Assembly: GCF_900101785.1 (NCBI RefSeq)
Contig: NZ_LT629688.1
Location: 3,596,001 to 3,660,000 of the forward strand
Origin: Auraticoccus monumenti
GTDB lineage: Bacteria; Actinomycetota; Actinomycetes; Propionibacteriales; Propionibacteriaceae
Length of the DNA: 64,000 nucleotides
Direction: 5' to 3'
Shown here: positions 36,265 through 49,100 of the stretch, in pieces
How positions within the stretch are numbered: the first letter of the stretch is position 1
How the letters are laid out: each line of letters opens with the position of its first letter
Made by a program: the position numbers and the translations under genes
The notes under the pieces: model-generated
What the model saw: only the letters and a program-made list of their open reading frames with translations
Told to the model about the DNA's origin: nothing
Database searches by the model: none

Positions 36265-36293
36265 GAGGCCGCTGAGGCGGCAGGGGCGGCCTC
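36265..36293 (-). terminator. Candidate distal xerD terminator
   Basis: GAGGCCGC and GCGGCCTC form an 8-bp stem with a 13-base loop. Confidence 0.35.
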
Positions 36294-36358
36294 GACGCCG
36301 GGCCGAGCCCGGGCTCCGGGGACCGATCACCGACCGAGCACCACTGCCGTGGCCGAGA

Positions 36359-36383
36359 CGTCACGGTGCGCACCGCCGTGACG
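36359..36383 (-). terminator. Candidate proximal xerD terminator
   Basis: CGTCACGG and CCGTGACG form an 8-bp stem with a 9-base loop, about 190 bases after the xerD stop. Confidence 0.4.
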
Positions 36384-36574
36384 AGGGGGTCCCGGCGTGT
36401 ACGGTCCGAGCAGGTCACCGAGCGGGTGCTGGCCGATCCGCCGTTCCCGGGCGGTCCTGACGTGGCTCGTCACCGTGGGTGCCGAGCCACCCCCCAGTAC
36501 GCCCGGGTGAGTTCGGGCGGAACGCGCGACCTGCCCGCCTCCTCCCCACGACGTGCGCTGGACGGCCTCCTGGT

Positions 36575-37560
36575 TCAGCGGGCCCGCGGGTGGGCGCCGA
36601 GGTAGACCTCGCGCAGGTGGTCCACGGTCACCAGGGTGTAGATCTGGGTGGTGGTGACCGAGGCGTGGCCGAGGAGCTCCTGCACCACCCGGACGTCGGC
36701 GCCGCCGTCGAGGAGGTGGGTGGCGAAGGAGTGCCGCAGCGTGTGCGGGGAGATCTCGACGTCCAGCCCGGCCCGGGTGGCGGCGGAGCGCAGCAGGGCC
36801 CAGGCGCTCTGCCGGGAGAGTCGCCCCCCGCGGGTGTTGAGCAGCAGGGCCGGTCCCGGTGAGCCGGCGGCGGCCAGTGCGGGACGTCCGCGGACCAGCC
36901 AGTCCGAGACCGCGCGCCGGGCGTAGGAGCCGAGCGGCACCATCCGCTCCTTGTCCCCCTTGCCGATCAGGCGGAGCCCCTGGCGCGGGTCGGCGTCGGG
37001 CTCGACCAGGCGGGCCACGTCGTCGACGTCGAGGGCGACCACCTCGCTGATCCGGGCACCGGTGCCGTAGAGGAGCTCCAGCAGGGCGGCGTCACGCAGC
37101 CCGGTGGGGGTGCTGCGGTCGACCGCGTCCAGCAGGGCCTGCACCTGGCTGAGCGGGAGGGCCTTGGGCAGGCGCCGGCCGCCGCTGGGGGGCTGGACGG
37201 CCGCCGCCGGGTTGTCCAGGGTGACCCGCTCCTCGACCCCGAAGCGGTGCAGGCTGCGGACCGCCACGACCGCCCGGGCGACGCTGGCCCGGGCCAGCCC
37301 GGCGTGGCGGGCGCCGTCGGCGTCGGTCCAGCCGGTCTGCAGCCGCTGGGCGAAGGAGGTGACGGCCTCCGGGTCGATCCCGGCCGGGTCGGTGGTGCCG
37401 CGGGCGGCGAGGTGGTCCAGGTAGCGGCTGAGGTCGCGCCGGTAGGCCTGCACGGTGTGGGTGGACATGCCCCGCTCCACCGACAGGTGGTCCAGGAAGC
37501 CGCGGACGAAACGGGTCAACGCGTCCGAGGGGCCCGGCGGCTGCGGCGGGACGGGATCGG

Positions 37561-37564
<4 letters not shown>
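36575..37564 (-). CDS. xerD: Site-specific tyrosine recombinase XerD
   Basis: 329 residues with an N-terminal SAM-like core-binding domain (15-115) and a complete tyrosine recombinase catalytic set: Arg171 (GTGARISE), Lys205 (GKGDKER), His274 and Arg277 ([10 protein letters not shown]), His300 (LGHASV) and Tyr309. With a XerC partner encoded elsewhere it resolves chromosome dimers at dif. A 20-residue insert after residue 75 ([19 protein letters not shown]) is slightly longer than in E. coli. It is not linked to any integron or phage. GTG start overlaps the NUDIX gene stop, and it is the last gene of pyrG-NUDIX-xerD, a conserved order. Confidence 0.95.
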
Positions 37565-41711
<4,147 letters not shown>

Positions 41712-41715
<4 letters not shown>

Positions 41716-42683
41716 CCGCGGACCGCCCGGGCCTCGGGGTCCTCGCGCCAGCCCTCGACCCGCAGCCCGAACTTGCCCACCAGCCGGTCGGTGAAGGGCG
41801 CCTCGGTCAGCCGGGCCAGCCGCAGCCGGTGCGGGCTGCGGTGCACCTCGACCAGCGAGCCGGCCTGCACGTCGCTGGAGCGGCGACCGTCGCACCACAC
41901 CACGCCACCGGCCTTGGACTCCCCCAGCAGCCGGATCCGGATGCTCGAGGACGGGCCGAGCACGAGCGGGCGGGCGAAGAGGGCGTGGGCGCTGAGCGGC
42001 ACCAGCAGCAGGGCTTCCACCTCCGGCCACATCACCGGCCCGCCGGCGGAGAAGGCGTAGGCGGTGGACCCGGTCGGGGTGGCGACCAGCACCCCGTCGC
42101 AGGACCAGCGGGAGAGCGGGCGCTCGTCGATCTCGACCATCGCCTCGAGCATCTTCTCCCGCGCGGCCTTCTCCAGCGACACCTCGTTCACGGCGAAGGA
42201 CGTCCAGCACGGGGCACCGGCCCCGGGCTCGGTGACCACCACCTCGATCACGGTGCGCTCCTCCAGGCGCCAGGTGCGTGCCGCCACCTGCTCCACCACG
42301 GAGTCGATCTCGCTGGACTCCGCCTCGGCCAGGAACCCCACGTGGCCCAGGTTGACCCCGAGCAGCGGGACACCGGCCGGCACCGCCCACTCCGCGCCGC
42401 GCAGGATGGTGCCGTCACCACCGAACACCACGGCCAGCTCGCAGTCGGCGGCCTCGTCGTCGGACTCCTCGAACCCGGTCAGCCGGGCCTCGGGGCAGCG
42501 GCTCCGCAGCAGCTCCAGGTCGGCCGCGGGGACCAGGCACTCCAGCCCGTGGCGGCTGGCCCCGTCGAGGAAGCGGATTGCCGCCTCGACCGCCGCCGGA
42601 CGCCCGCTGTGGGTCAGCACGGCGATGCGCCGGCCCTCGCCACGGGTCGCGACGCTGCGGCCGGAGGTGTCTGCGTCGTTCAC
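41712..42683 (-). CDS. nadK: NAD kinase
   Basis: 323 residues with GGDGT at 88-92 (FGGDGTIL), NLGHVGFLAE and the CDGVLVATPTGSTAY motif that binds NAD. It makes NADP from NAD and ATP. Three GTG starts are in frame (42713, 42692, 42683). I chose the last because TAGGGT ends 7 bases before it, and because the longest version would begin inside the terminator hairpin of the upstream gene. Coupled to recN. Confidence 0.95.
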
Positions 42684-42690
42684 GCGCTTC

Positions 42691-42696
42691 ACCCTA
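42691..42696 (-). promoter_or_regulatory. -10 box of a leaderless nadK promoter
   Basis: TAGGGT on the minus strand, then 7 bases (GAAGCGC) and GTG 42683. The same hexamer and spacing occur at tyrS. Confidence 0.6.
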
Positions 42697-42701
42697 CGGC
42701 C

Positions 42702-42739
42702 CAGCCCCGACACCGGGCGCCAGCACGGTGCCGGGGCTG
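42702..42739 (-). terminator. Terminator of the metallophosphoesterase gene
   Basis: CAGCCCCGACACC (42702-42714) pairs with GGTGCCGGGGCTG (42727-42739): 13 positions with one wobble, 12-base loop. It separates this gene from the nadK promoter a few bases further on. Confidence 0.7.
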
Positions 42740-42749
42740 TGGACGCCGG

Positions 42750-43982
42750 TCAGCGACGCCGCGGCAGGGGCAGCGGGGTCATCGGCTGGTCGTCGGCGGT
42801 GAGGTCGATGCCGAAGTCCTCGGCGAACACCATCCGGGTGTCCACGGTGACGTCGTCGTCGGTCTCGGTCAGGTCGAAGACCCGCGCCCCACGGAGCCGG
42901 TTGCGCTCGGCGCCGGCCAGGCCGTAGGTGCCGAAACCGGTGTTGCCGGCGTAGCCGAGCATCACCCCGTAGTAGCTGCCGACGTAGGTGTTGACGTGGT
43001 CGTGGCCGCAGAAGACGCCACGGACGTCACCGCGGTGCAGGATCGCGGAGAACATGCCGCTGTTGAACGGGCCGGGGCACTCGTCCTCGTTCCGCTCCCC
43101 CACGATGCCGTGGCGCTGGACGGCGAGCTCGTGGTTGGCGCCGTTGCGCTCGTCCACCCCGCCGAACCACATGAAGCGGTACTCCCACAGCGGGATGTGG
43201 ATGAACATCAGGGCCGGCACGGTGCTGCCGGCGGCCCGGCGCTGGATGTCCTCCGACGTGCGGGTGTACCAGCCGACCTGGTCCATCCGGAGCCAGTCCC
43301 AGGTCGGGTAGCCCTCGAGGTCCTGCCCGGCGATGGTCCCGGGGGCGTAGCGGCCGCTGTCCAGCAGGTACAGCGCGAAGGCGGCGCGGCGCCGCGAGCG
43401 GGAGCCGGCGATGGTCAGGGCCATGTTGCCGGTACCGGTGACCCCCTTGGCGCTGGGCTCGTTGAGGTTGTGCTCGTAGCTGCGGTAGATGCCGAGCATG
43501 TCCTCCTCGTCCAGGCCGCCCTGGGGGGTGGAGTCCTCGTCGTGGTTGCCGTAGGTGAGCACCCACGGCACGCCACGGGTCTCCATCGGCTGCACGACGT
43601 TGTTCATCGCCTGACGCATCTCGGTCTCGTTGTCGCAGCCGCCGGTGATGTTGTCACCGTTCATCACGACGAGGTCGGGCTTCTCGGTGTCGAGGACCTC
43701 CTCCATCAGCTGGACGGTGCGGCGGTCGGTCTGCTCGTCGTCCTGGGTGTCGTTGAACTGGACGATGCGGAACCTGCGGTCCGAGCCGAAGCGGAGGGGG
43801 CTCGGACGCGATTCGGCGGCGGCCGGGCCGGCCGGGGCCAGGGCGGAGGCACCGGCGCCGAGGGCCACGGCGGCCGCGCCGAGACCGGTGGTGGCGATGA
43901 ACCCGCGACGGCCCAGGCCCTCGGCCGGGGTGGTCTCGGTCTCGTCGGTCAGGGGGGAGGTGGTGGGGTCGTTGTCGGGCAC
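42750..43982 (-). CDS. Tat-exported calcineurin-like metallophosphoesterase (Dcr2/PAP29-like)
   Basis: 410 residues. A twin-arginine signal (GLGRRGFIATTG, Arg25-Arg26) with an Ala-rich hydrophobic stretch and AAAES cleavage site (about 56) directs export of the folded protein. Metallophosphoesterase motifs follow: FNDTQDDE (Asp78), NGDN (109-111), YGNHDED, HIPLWEY and GHDHVNTY. Overall order and the ending CGHDHVN...YAGNTGFGTYG resemble the Dcr2/PAP28-29 branch. The usual second ligand of motif I (DxH) is Gln80. Substrate is unknown; phosphodiester or phosphate scavenging is likely. It stands alone between tlyA and nadK, which are adjacent in many relatives. Confidence 0.9.
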   Translation of the reverse strand: MPDNDPTTSPLTDETETTPAEGLGRRGFIATTGLGAAAVALGAGASALAPAGPAAAESRPSPLRFGSDRRFRIVQFNDTQDDEQTDRRTVQLMEEVLDTEKPDLVVMNGDNITGGCDNETEMRQAMNNVVQPMETRGVPWVLTYGNHDEDSTPQGGLDEEDMLGIYRSYEHNLNEPSAKGVTGTGNMALTIAGSRSRRRAAFALYLLDSGRYAPGTIAGQDLEGYPTWDWLRMDQVGWYTRTSEDIQRRAAGSTVPALMFIHIPLWEYRFMWFGGVDERNGANHELAVQRHGIVGERNEDECPGPFNSGMFSAILHRGDVRGVFCGHDHVNTYVGSYYGVMLGYAGNTGFGTYGLAGAERNRLRGARVFDLTETDDDVTVDTRMVFAEDFGIDLTADDQPMTPLPLPRRR

Positions 43983-44084
43983 AGGAGTCCTCTCGGTGGG
44001 TGTCTCGTCGAGGGTGACGTGGTGCGCGGTCGGGCAGGGGGCGTGCGGGTGAACGGGCGGTGAGCACGGACGGACGCCCGAGGA

Positions 44085-44804
44085 TCAGGGGCGGTGCAGG
44101 AGCAGGAAGAACTCGGTGTTGCCGTCGGCCCCGGGGAGCCGGCTGGGCGCCAGCCCCTGCTGCTCCCACCCCTGGTCCGCCGCGGCGGCCGCCACGGCGG
44201 CGACGGTCTCGCGGTGCAGGTCGGGGTCGCGCACGACGCCGCCGCGGCCGAGCCGCTCCCGGCCGACCTCGAACTGGGGCTTCACCATCAGCAGCATCCG
44301 GCCGTCGGGCCGGGTGACGGCCGCCAGGGCGGGCAGCAGCAGGGTGAGGGAGATGAAGGAGACGTCGGCGACCACCAGCTCGACCGGCTCCCCGTCCAGG
44401 TGCGCCAGGGTGAGCTCGCGCAGGTTGAGCCGCTCGTGCACCCGCACCCGGGGGTCGGCACGCAGCGCGGGGTCGAGCTGGCCGTGGCCGACGTCGACCG
44501 CGTGCACCAGCCGGCACCCGCGCGACAGCAGCACCTGGGTGAACCCGCCGGTGGAGGCACCCGCGTCCAGCGCCCGCTCGGGGACGGTCACCGACAGGTC
44601 GTCGAGGGCCCCGAGGAGCTTGTGCGCGGCCCGGGAGACCCAGGGGTCGTCGTCGTCCACCTCGAGCCGCTGGGGACCCACCTCGGCCGCCGGGCGGCTG
44701 ACCACGACGCCGTCCACCCGGACCCGGCCGAGCTCCACCAGCTGCCGGGCCCGGGTCCGGGAACGTGCGAGCCCCTGCTCGACCAGGGCGCGGTCCAGAC
44801 GCAC
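44085..44804 (-). CDS. tlyA: TlyA-family 16S/23S rRNA 2'-O-methyltransferase
   Basis: 239 residues: an S4 RNA-binding domain (1-60; RLDRALVEQGLARSRTRARQLVE) and an FtsJ-like methyltransferase domain with the SAM loop LDAGASTGGF (79-88) and the catalytic Lys regions (SRAAHKLLGAL, MVKPQFEVG). In mycobacteria TlyA methylates C1409 of 16S and C1920 of 23S rRNA and is needed for capreomycin sensitivity. The GTG start is one base after the stop of the small upstream gene. Confidence 0.94.
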   Translation of the reverse strand: MRLDRALVEQGLARSRTRARQLVELGRVRVDGVVVSRPAAEVGPQRLEVDDDDPWVSRAAHKLLGALDDLSVTVPERALDAGASTGGFTQVLLSRGCRLVHAVDVGHGQLDPALRADPRVRVHERLNLRELTLAHLDGEPVELVVADVSFISLTLLLPALAAVTRPDGRMLLMVKPQFEVGRERLGRGGVVRDPDLHRETVAAVAAAAADQGWEQQGLAPSRLPGADGNTEFFLLLHRP

Positions 44805-44805
44805 C

Positions 44806-45078
44806 TCAGTCGCGGGCGCGGGCCCGCTGCAGGACGCCGTGCAGGACCTCGTGGGCGTGCTCGAGACGGGCGTGGTGCTCCCCCACGGGGAGGTCCTCCA
44901 GCGCGTCCAGCCCGGCCAGTGCCGCCTCGATCTCGGTGGCCCCGGAGTCGCTCTCCGACGCCGCGGCCTCCGGTGCGGGGGGCGCGCCGGGAACGGGGTG
45001 GCCGGGCGGGGCAGCTGAGCCGGACGGCCCGGGTCGGGGTCCGGGGCGGGGCGGAGGGGCGGGGACGGGCGTGCTCAT
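44806..45078 (-). CDS. Small conserved-position protein upstream of tlyA
   Basis: 90 residues. The first 45 are Pro/Ala/Gly low complexity; the last 45 (TEIEAALAGLDALEDLPVGEHHARLEHAHEVLHGVLQ) form one or two amphipathic helices. A short gene with such a C-terminal helix is often seen between the HAD hydrolase and tlyA in actinobacteria (recalled). No function known. Confidence 0.72.
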   Translation of the reverse strand: MSTPVPAPPPRPGPRPGPSGSAAPPGHPVPGAPPAPEAAASESDSGATEIEAALAGLDALEDLPVGEHHARLEHAHEVLHGVLQRARARD

Positions 45079-45148
45079 CGGTGCTCCTCGGTCGGCCGGT
45101 GGGGCGGGTGGGTCGGGTGGTCGTGCTGGGCTGCTGGGCCGCTCGGCG

Positions 45149-46150
45149 TCAGGGTACGTCCGGCGTGGCCGCCAGGACGGCGGTCGCGTCCAGGGTGCGG
45201 CCCTCGTCCGCCGCCGCCCAGGACAGCCGGCTGGCCGCCCAGACCGCGGCCAGCTGCTGCCGCGGGTCCAACCCGTCGTCGACGGAGAGGGCACCGTCGA
45301 CCAGCCGGACCTCGACGCCCTCGGCCACCGCACCCGCATCGGTGGACGTGGACGTCAGCGCCGGCTCGAGCAGCCCGCGGAGGTCGCGGGCCACGTGGTC
45401 GGGCCGCTGTCCGGGGACGGCGGCCAGCAGGTCGGCCTTGCCGTGGGATCCCGAGAGCACCAGGACGGAGGCGAGCCCGGCTGCCCGGGCCCCGGCCACG
45501 TCGGTGTCGAGGCGGTCGCCGACGAAGACCGGCCGCTGCCCGCCGGTGCGCTGGACCGCCTCCAGCAGCAGCGGGGTGGCGGGCTTGCCGGCCACCAGCG
45601 GGTCGACGGTCACCGCCGCCCGGACCGCGGCGACGGCCGTCCCGTGGCCCGGGACCAGCCCGCGCTCGGTGGGTCGGTTGCTGTCGGTGTTGGTGGCCAC
45701 CCACACCGCACCCCGCTGGACGGCGTGGGCCGCCTCGTTGAGCCGTGGCCACCGCAGCTGCGGGTCGTAGCCCTGGATGACCCCGGCGGGGGCGTCGTCG
45801 GCCGAGTCGACCTCGGTCAGCCCACGGGCCAGCACCTCCGAACGGAGGGCGTCGGTGCCGAGCACGAGCACGGCGGCCCCGGCGGGCAGCCGCTCGGCCA
45901 GGAGACGCGCCCCGGCCTGGCCGGACGTGGTGACGTCGCCGGCGGCGCACTCGATGCCGAGCTCCTGCAGGTGCGCGGCGACGTCCTCCGGCCGGCGGGC
46001 GGCGTTGTTGGTGACGAACCCGAGCCGGACCCCGCGCTGCCGCAACCGGGCGATCCCCTCGGCCGCCCCGGGCACCGGCTGCGGGCCGAGGTACACCACG
46101 CCGTCGAGGTCGAAGAGCACGACGTCGTGGGCGTCGACCAGGGCCGTCAC
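45149..46150 (-). CDS. HAD-superfamily hydrolase, subclass IIA
   Basis: 333 residues. HAD motif I is DLDGVVYLG with nucleophile Asp14 and Asp16; motif II is FVTNNAARR; motif III is the Lys in VAGKPATPL; motif IV is FVGDRLDTDVAGA. The type IIA cap lies between motifs II and III. Relatives include phosphoglycolate and 4-nitrophenyl phosphatases; the substrate is unknown. A C-terminal extension of about 75 residues (after 255) is specific to this actinobacterial group. GTG overlaps the TPR protein stop. Confidence 0.9.
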   Translation of the reverse strand: MTALVDAHDVVLFDLDGVVYLGPQPVPGAAEGIARLRQRGVRLGFVTNNAARRPEDVAAHLQELGIECAAGDVTTSGQAGARLLAERLPAGAAVLVLGTDALRSEVLARGLTEVDSADDAPAGVIQGYDPQLRWPRLNEAAHAVQRGAVWVATNTDSNRPTERGLVPGHGTAVAAVRAAVTVDPLVAGKPATPLLLEAVQRTGGQRPVFVGDRLDTDVAGARAAGLASVLVLSGSHGKADLLAAVPGQRPDHVARDLRGLLEPALTSTSTDAGAVAEGVEVRLVDGALSVDDGLDPRQQLAAVWAASRLSWAAADEGRTLDATAVLAATPDVP

Positions 46151-49100
46151 CGCTGCGGCTCCCCGGTCCCGGTCTCCGCGCCGTCGGGACGGTCCGCAGA
46201 CCCGTCACCCTCCGACGAGGCCGCCTCGTCGTCGGCCCGCGTGGTCGGCTCCCCGTCGTCGGGAGCCGGCGCCGGGTCGTCCGCGTCGTCCGCGTCGTCC
46301 GCGTCGTCCGCGTCGTCCGCGTCGTCCGCGTCGTCCGCGTCGTCCGCGTCGTCCGCGTCGTCCGCGTCGTCCGCGTCGTCCGCGTCGAGGATCGTCACCG
46401 GCTCCTCGTCGACCCGGTCGGTGCCCGAGACGTCGCTACGGGCGGCGTCCACCCCTTCCCGGGCGGAGCCGTCCTCGTCCGGGGCCTCCTCGGTGGGTGC
46501 AACGCCTCCGTCGTCGTCGTCCGGGTCGATCTCGTCCTCGGGCGCCTCGTCGAGCAGCGCGTCGTCCTGACCACCCGACGCCGCAGCCCCGGCCAGGTCG
46601 TCCCGGTCGGCTCCGCCTTCGGTCTCCTCGCCGAACACGCGGTCCGCCACGTCGTCCCCGAGCCCGTCGACGTCGTCATCGGTGCCCGGACCCTCTCCGG
46701 CGGTCCCGTCGTCCGAGGTGGCCGGGGGGTCGCCGAAGACCCTCTCGGCCACCCGGTCACCCAGCTCGGCGGTGTCCTCGTCGAGGACCTCGCCGCCCGC
46801 CTCGGTGCGCGCAGCGTCGTCCTGACCGTCAGCGTGGACCGGGTCGTCCCCACCGACGTCCTCAGCCGCCCCGGGGCCGGCGGCCTCCCCGGTGTCGTCC
46901 GCCACGTCGGCGTCGTCGTCGAGGTCGGCGTCAGGGAGCTCACCCAGGACGGTGTCATCCGCGTCGGTCTCGTCGACGTCGCCGCCGTGGCCGACGTCAC
47001 CGACCTCTGCGTCGTCCAGGTCGGCGTCAGGGAGCTCACCGAGCACCGCGTCGTCGCCGTCGACCTTGTCGGCGTGGCCGACCTCACCCACCTCCGCGTC
47101 GTCCAGGTCGGCGTCAGGGAGGTCACCGAGTACGGCGTCGTCCCCGTCGACCTCGTCGGCGTCATCCTCCGCCGCGCCGTCCTGCTCGGCGTCGGCGACG
47201 TCAGCGGGCTCGCCGTCGTCACCCTCGGTCTCGTCGTCGGCGTCGTCGTCCTCCGCCGCGCCGCCCAGGTCGGCGTCGGTGACGTCAGCGGGCTCGCCGT
47301 CGTCACCCTCGGTCTCGTCGTCGGCGTCGTCGTCCTCCTCGGGGGCCCAGCCCTCGATCCCGGCGTCGTCGAGCTCGAGCACCATGCCCTGCAGCCGGGC
47401 CAGCCGCTCGTCGGCGTCGGTGACGCCCTCGGTGTCGAGGTCGGCCGCCGTGGTGAACCAGCCGACGGCCTCCGCCTCGTCGCCGGTGCGCAGCAGCAGG
47501 TCGGCGTAGGCGTAGGCGAGCCGCGCCCTTGACCCCTTGCTGAGCCCGCGGACGGGCACCCGGAGGGCGGACTTGAGCAGCCGCAGCCCCTCGGCCGCCT
47601 GGCCCATGTCCTCCCGGACGCCGGCCTCGACCATCAGCGCCTCCGCGGCGAGGTCCGGACCCAGCCCGGCGTGCTTGGCCTCACGGGCCAGGTCCAGGGC
47701 GTCCTGATACCGGCCCAGGGCGCGCTCGCAGTCCGCCATCACCGGCAGGTACTCGTCGTTGCCGGTCATCCGGCGCAGCGCGCGGTACTCCGAGAGCGCG
47801 TGCACGTACTCCCCCGCCGCGTAGGCGGTCTCGGCCGAGGCCTCCCGCACGATCGGGAGCCTGGCGGCCCGGCGACGCGCCGCCTCGGCGTGGGCGAAGG
47901 CCAGCTCGGGGTCGCTGTCGACCAGCTGCCCGGCCATCACGAGGTGGCCGCCGACGAAGTCCGCCGCCTCCATGCTCAGCCCGCGCAGCTCGGCGCGGAC
48001 GGCCCGCGGCAGGGTCCGCAGGTCCAGGTCGGGCGGCAGCTCCGGGTCGCGCTCGGCGGAGGTGCGACGGTGCGCCACCATCCGCGGCTCGCGCTCCTCC
48101 CGACCGACACCGCCACGGGGGCGACGGCCCTCGTGGTCGACCCCGCCACGGGAGCGGCGGTCATCGCCACCGTCGCGCGGCCCACGGCGGTCGAACCCTC
48201 CGGCACCGCGGTCGTCTCCGCCGCGTGCCGCCGGACGGTCACCTTCCCAGGACGGCCGCCGGTCGCCGCCGCTGCGGGCTCCCTGCCCGCCGGCGGCGGG
48301 ACGTCGCTCGGCCCCGCCCCTGCGGTCGTCGCCCCAGGAGCGCTCGCCACCGCCACGGGCACCTCGGTCGTCACCGCTCCGCGCGGGCCGCCGGTCACCA
48401 CCGCTGCCGCCACCACGACGGTCCTCACCCCACGAGGGGCGCCCCTCACCGCCACCGCGAGCCGACCGGTCGCCGGTCGGGGGGCGGCTCGACGGACCTC
48501 GGCGGTCGTCGCCCCAGGAGGGACGTCGCTCACCGCTCCGCTCGTCACCGCCGCGAGCAGGACGACGGTCGTCGTCGCGTCCGCGTGCGGGACGACGGTC
48601 GTCGTCGCGTCCGCCGCGGCGGTCCTCACCCCAGGAGGAGCGCCGGTCGCCACCGCTGCGGGCGCCCCGGTCCCCCGAAGAGGAGCCGCCGGACGGACCC
48701 CGGCGGTCGTCACCCCAGGACGAGCGCCGGTCGCCCCCGCTGCGGGCGCCCCGGTCCCCCGAGGAGGACCCGCCCGACGGACCCCGGCGGTCGTCGCCCC
48801 AGGACGAGCGGCGCTCATCCCCACCGCGGCTCCCCCGGTCGTCGCTTCGGTACGGGCGGCGGTCGTCACCAGCCGAGCCGCCGCGACGGTCGTCGCCCCA
48901 GCTCGGGCGGCTGGCCCCGCCGTCACGTCCACCACGATCGTCGCCACGTCCACCACGGCGGTCCTCGCCCCAGGAGGGGCGTCGCTCTCCTCCGCCGCGG
49001 GACCCACGGTCGTCGCCACGGGGACCACGGCGGTCCTCGCCCGAGGCGCCGCGCGGTCCACCACCGGCGAACCCGCCGGCGCGATCACCTCCGCTGTCCC

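Larger units (their letters stand above)
36095..36574. other. 480-bp intergenic region between xerD and the ABC operon
   Basis: No gene is seen. From the ABC side it holds a ribosome site, a small hairpin CCTCCT-GTG-AGGAGG (36142-36156), two 18-bp direct repeats (36168-36205), a promoter-like TTCCGA-17-TACAGT on the minus strand (36231-36259) and two hairpins likely to end xerD transcription (36265-36293 and 36359-36383). Confidence 0.55.

Noticed and set aside
46276-46383. CRISPR-like repeat array
   Set aside because: The 9-bp units are contiguous with no spacers and encode an acidic repeat in frame.
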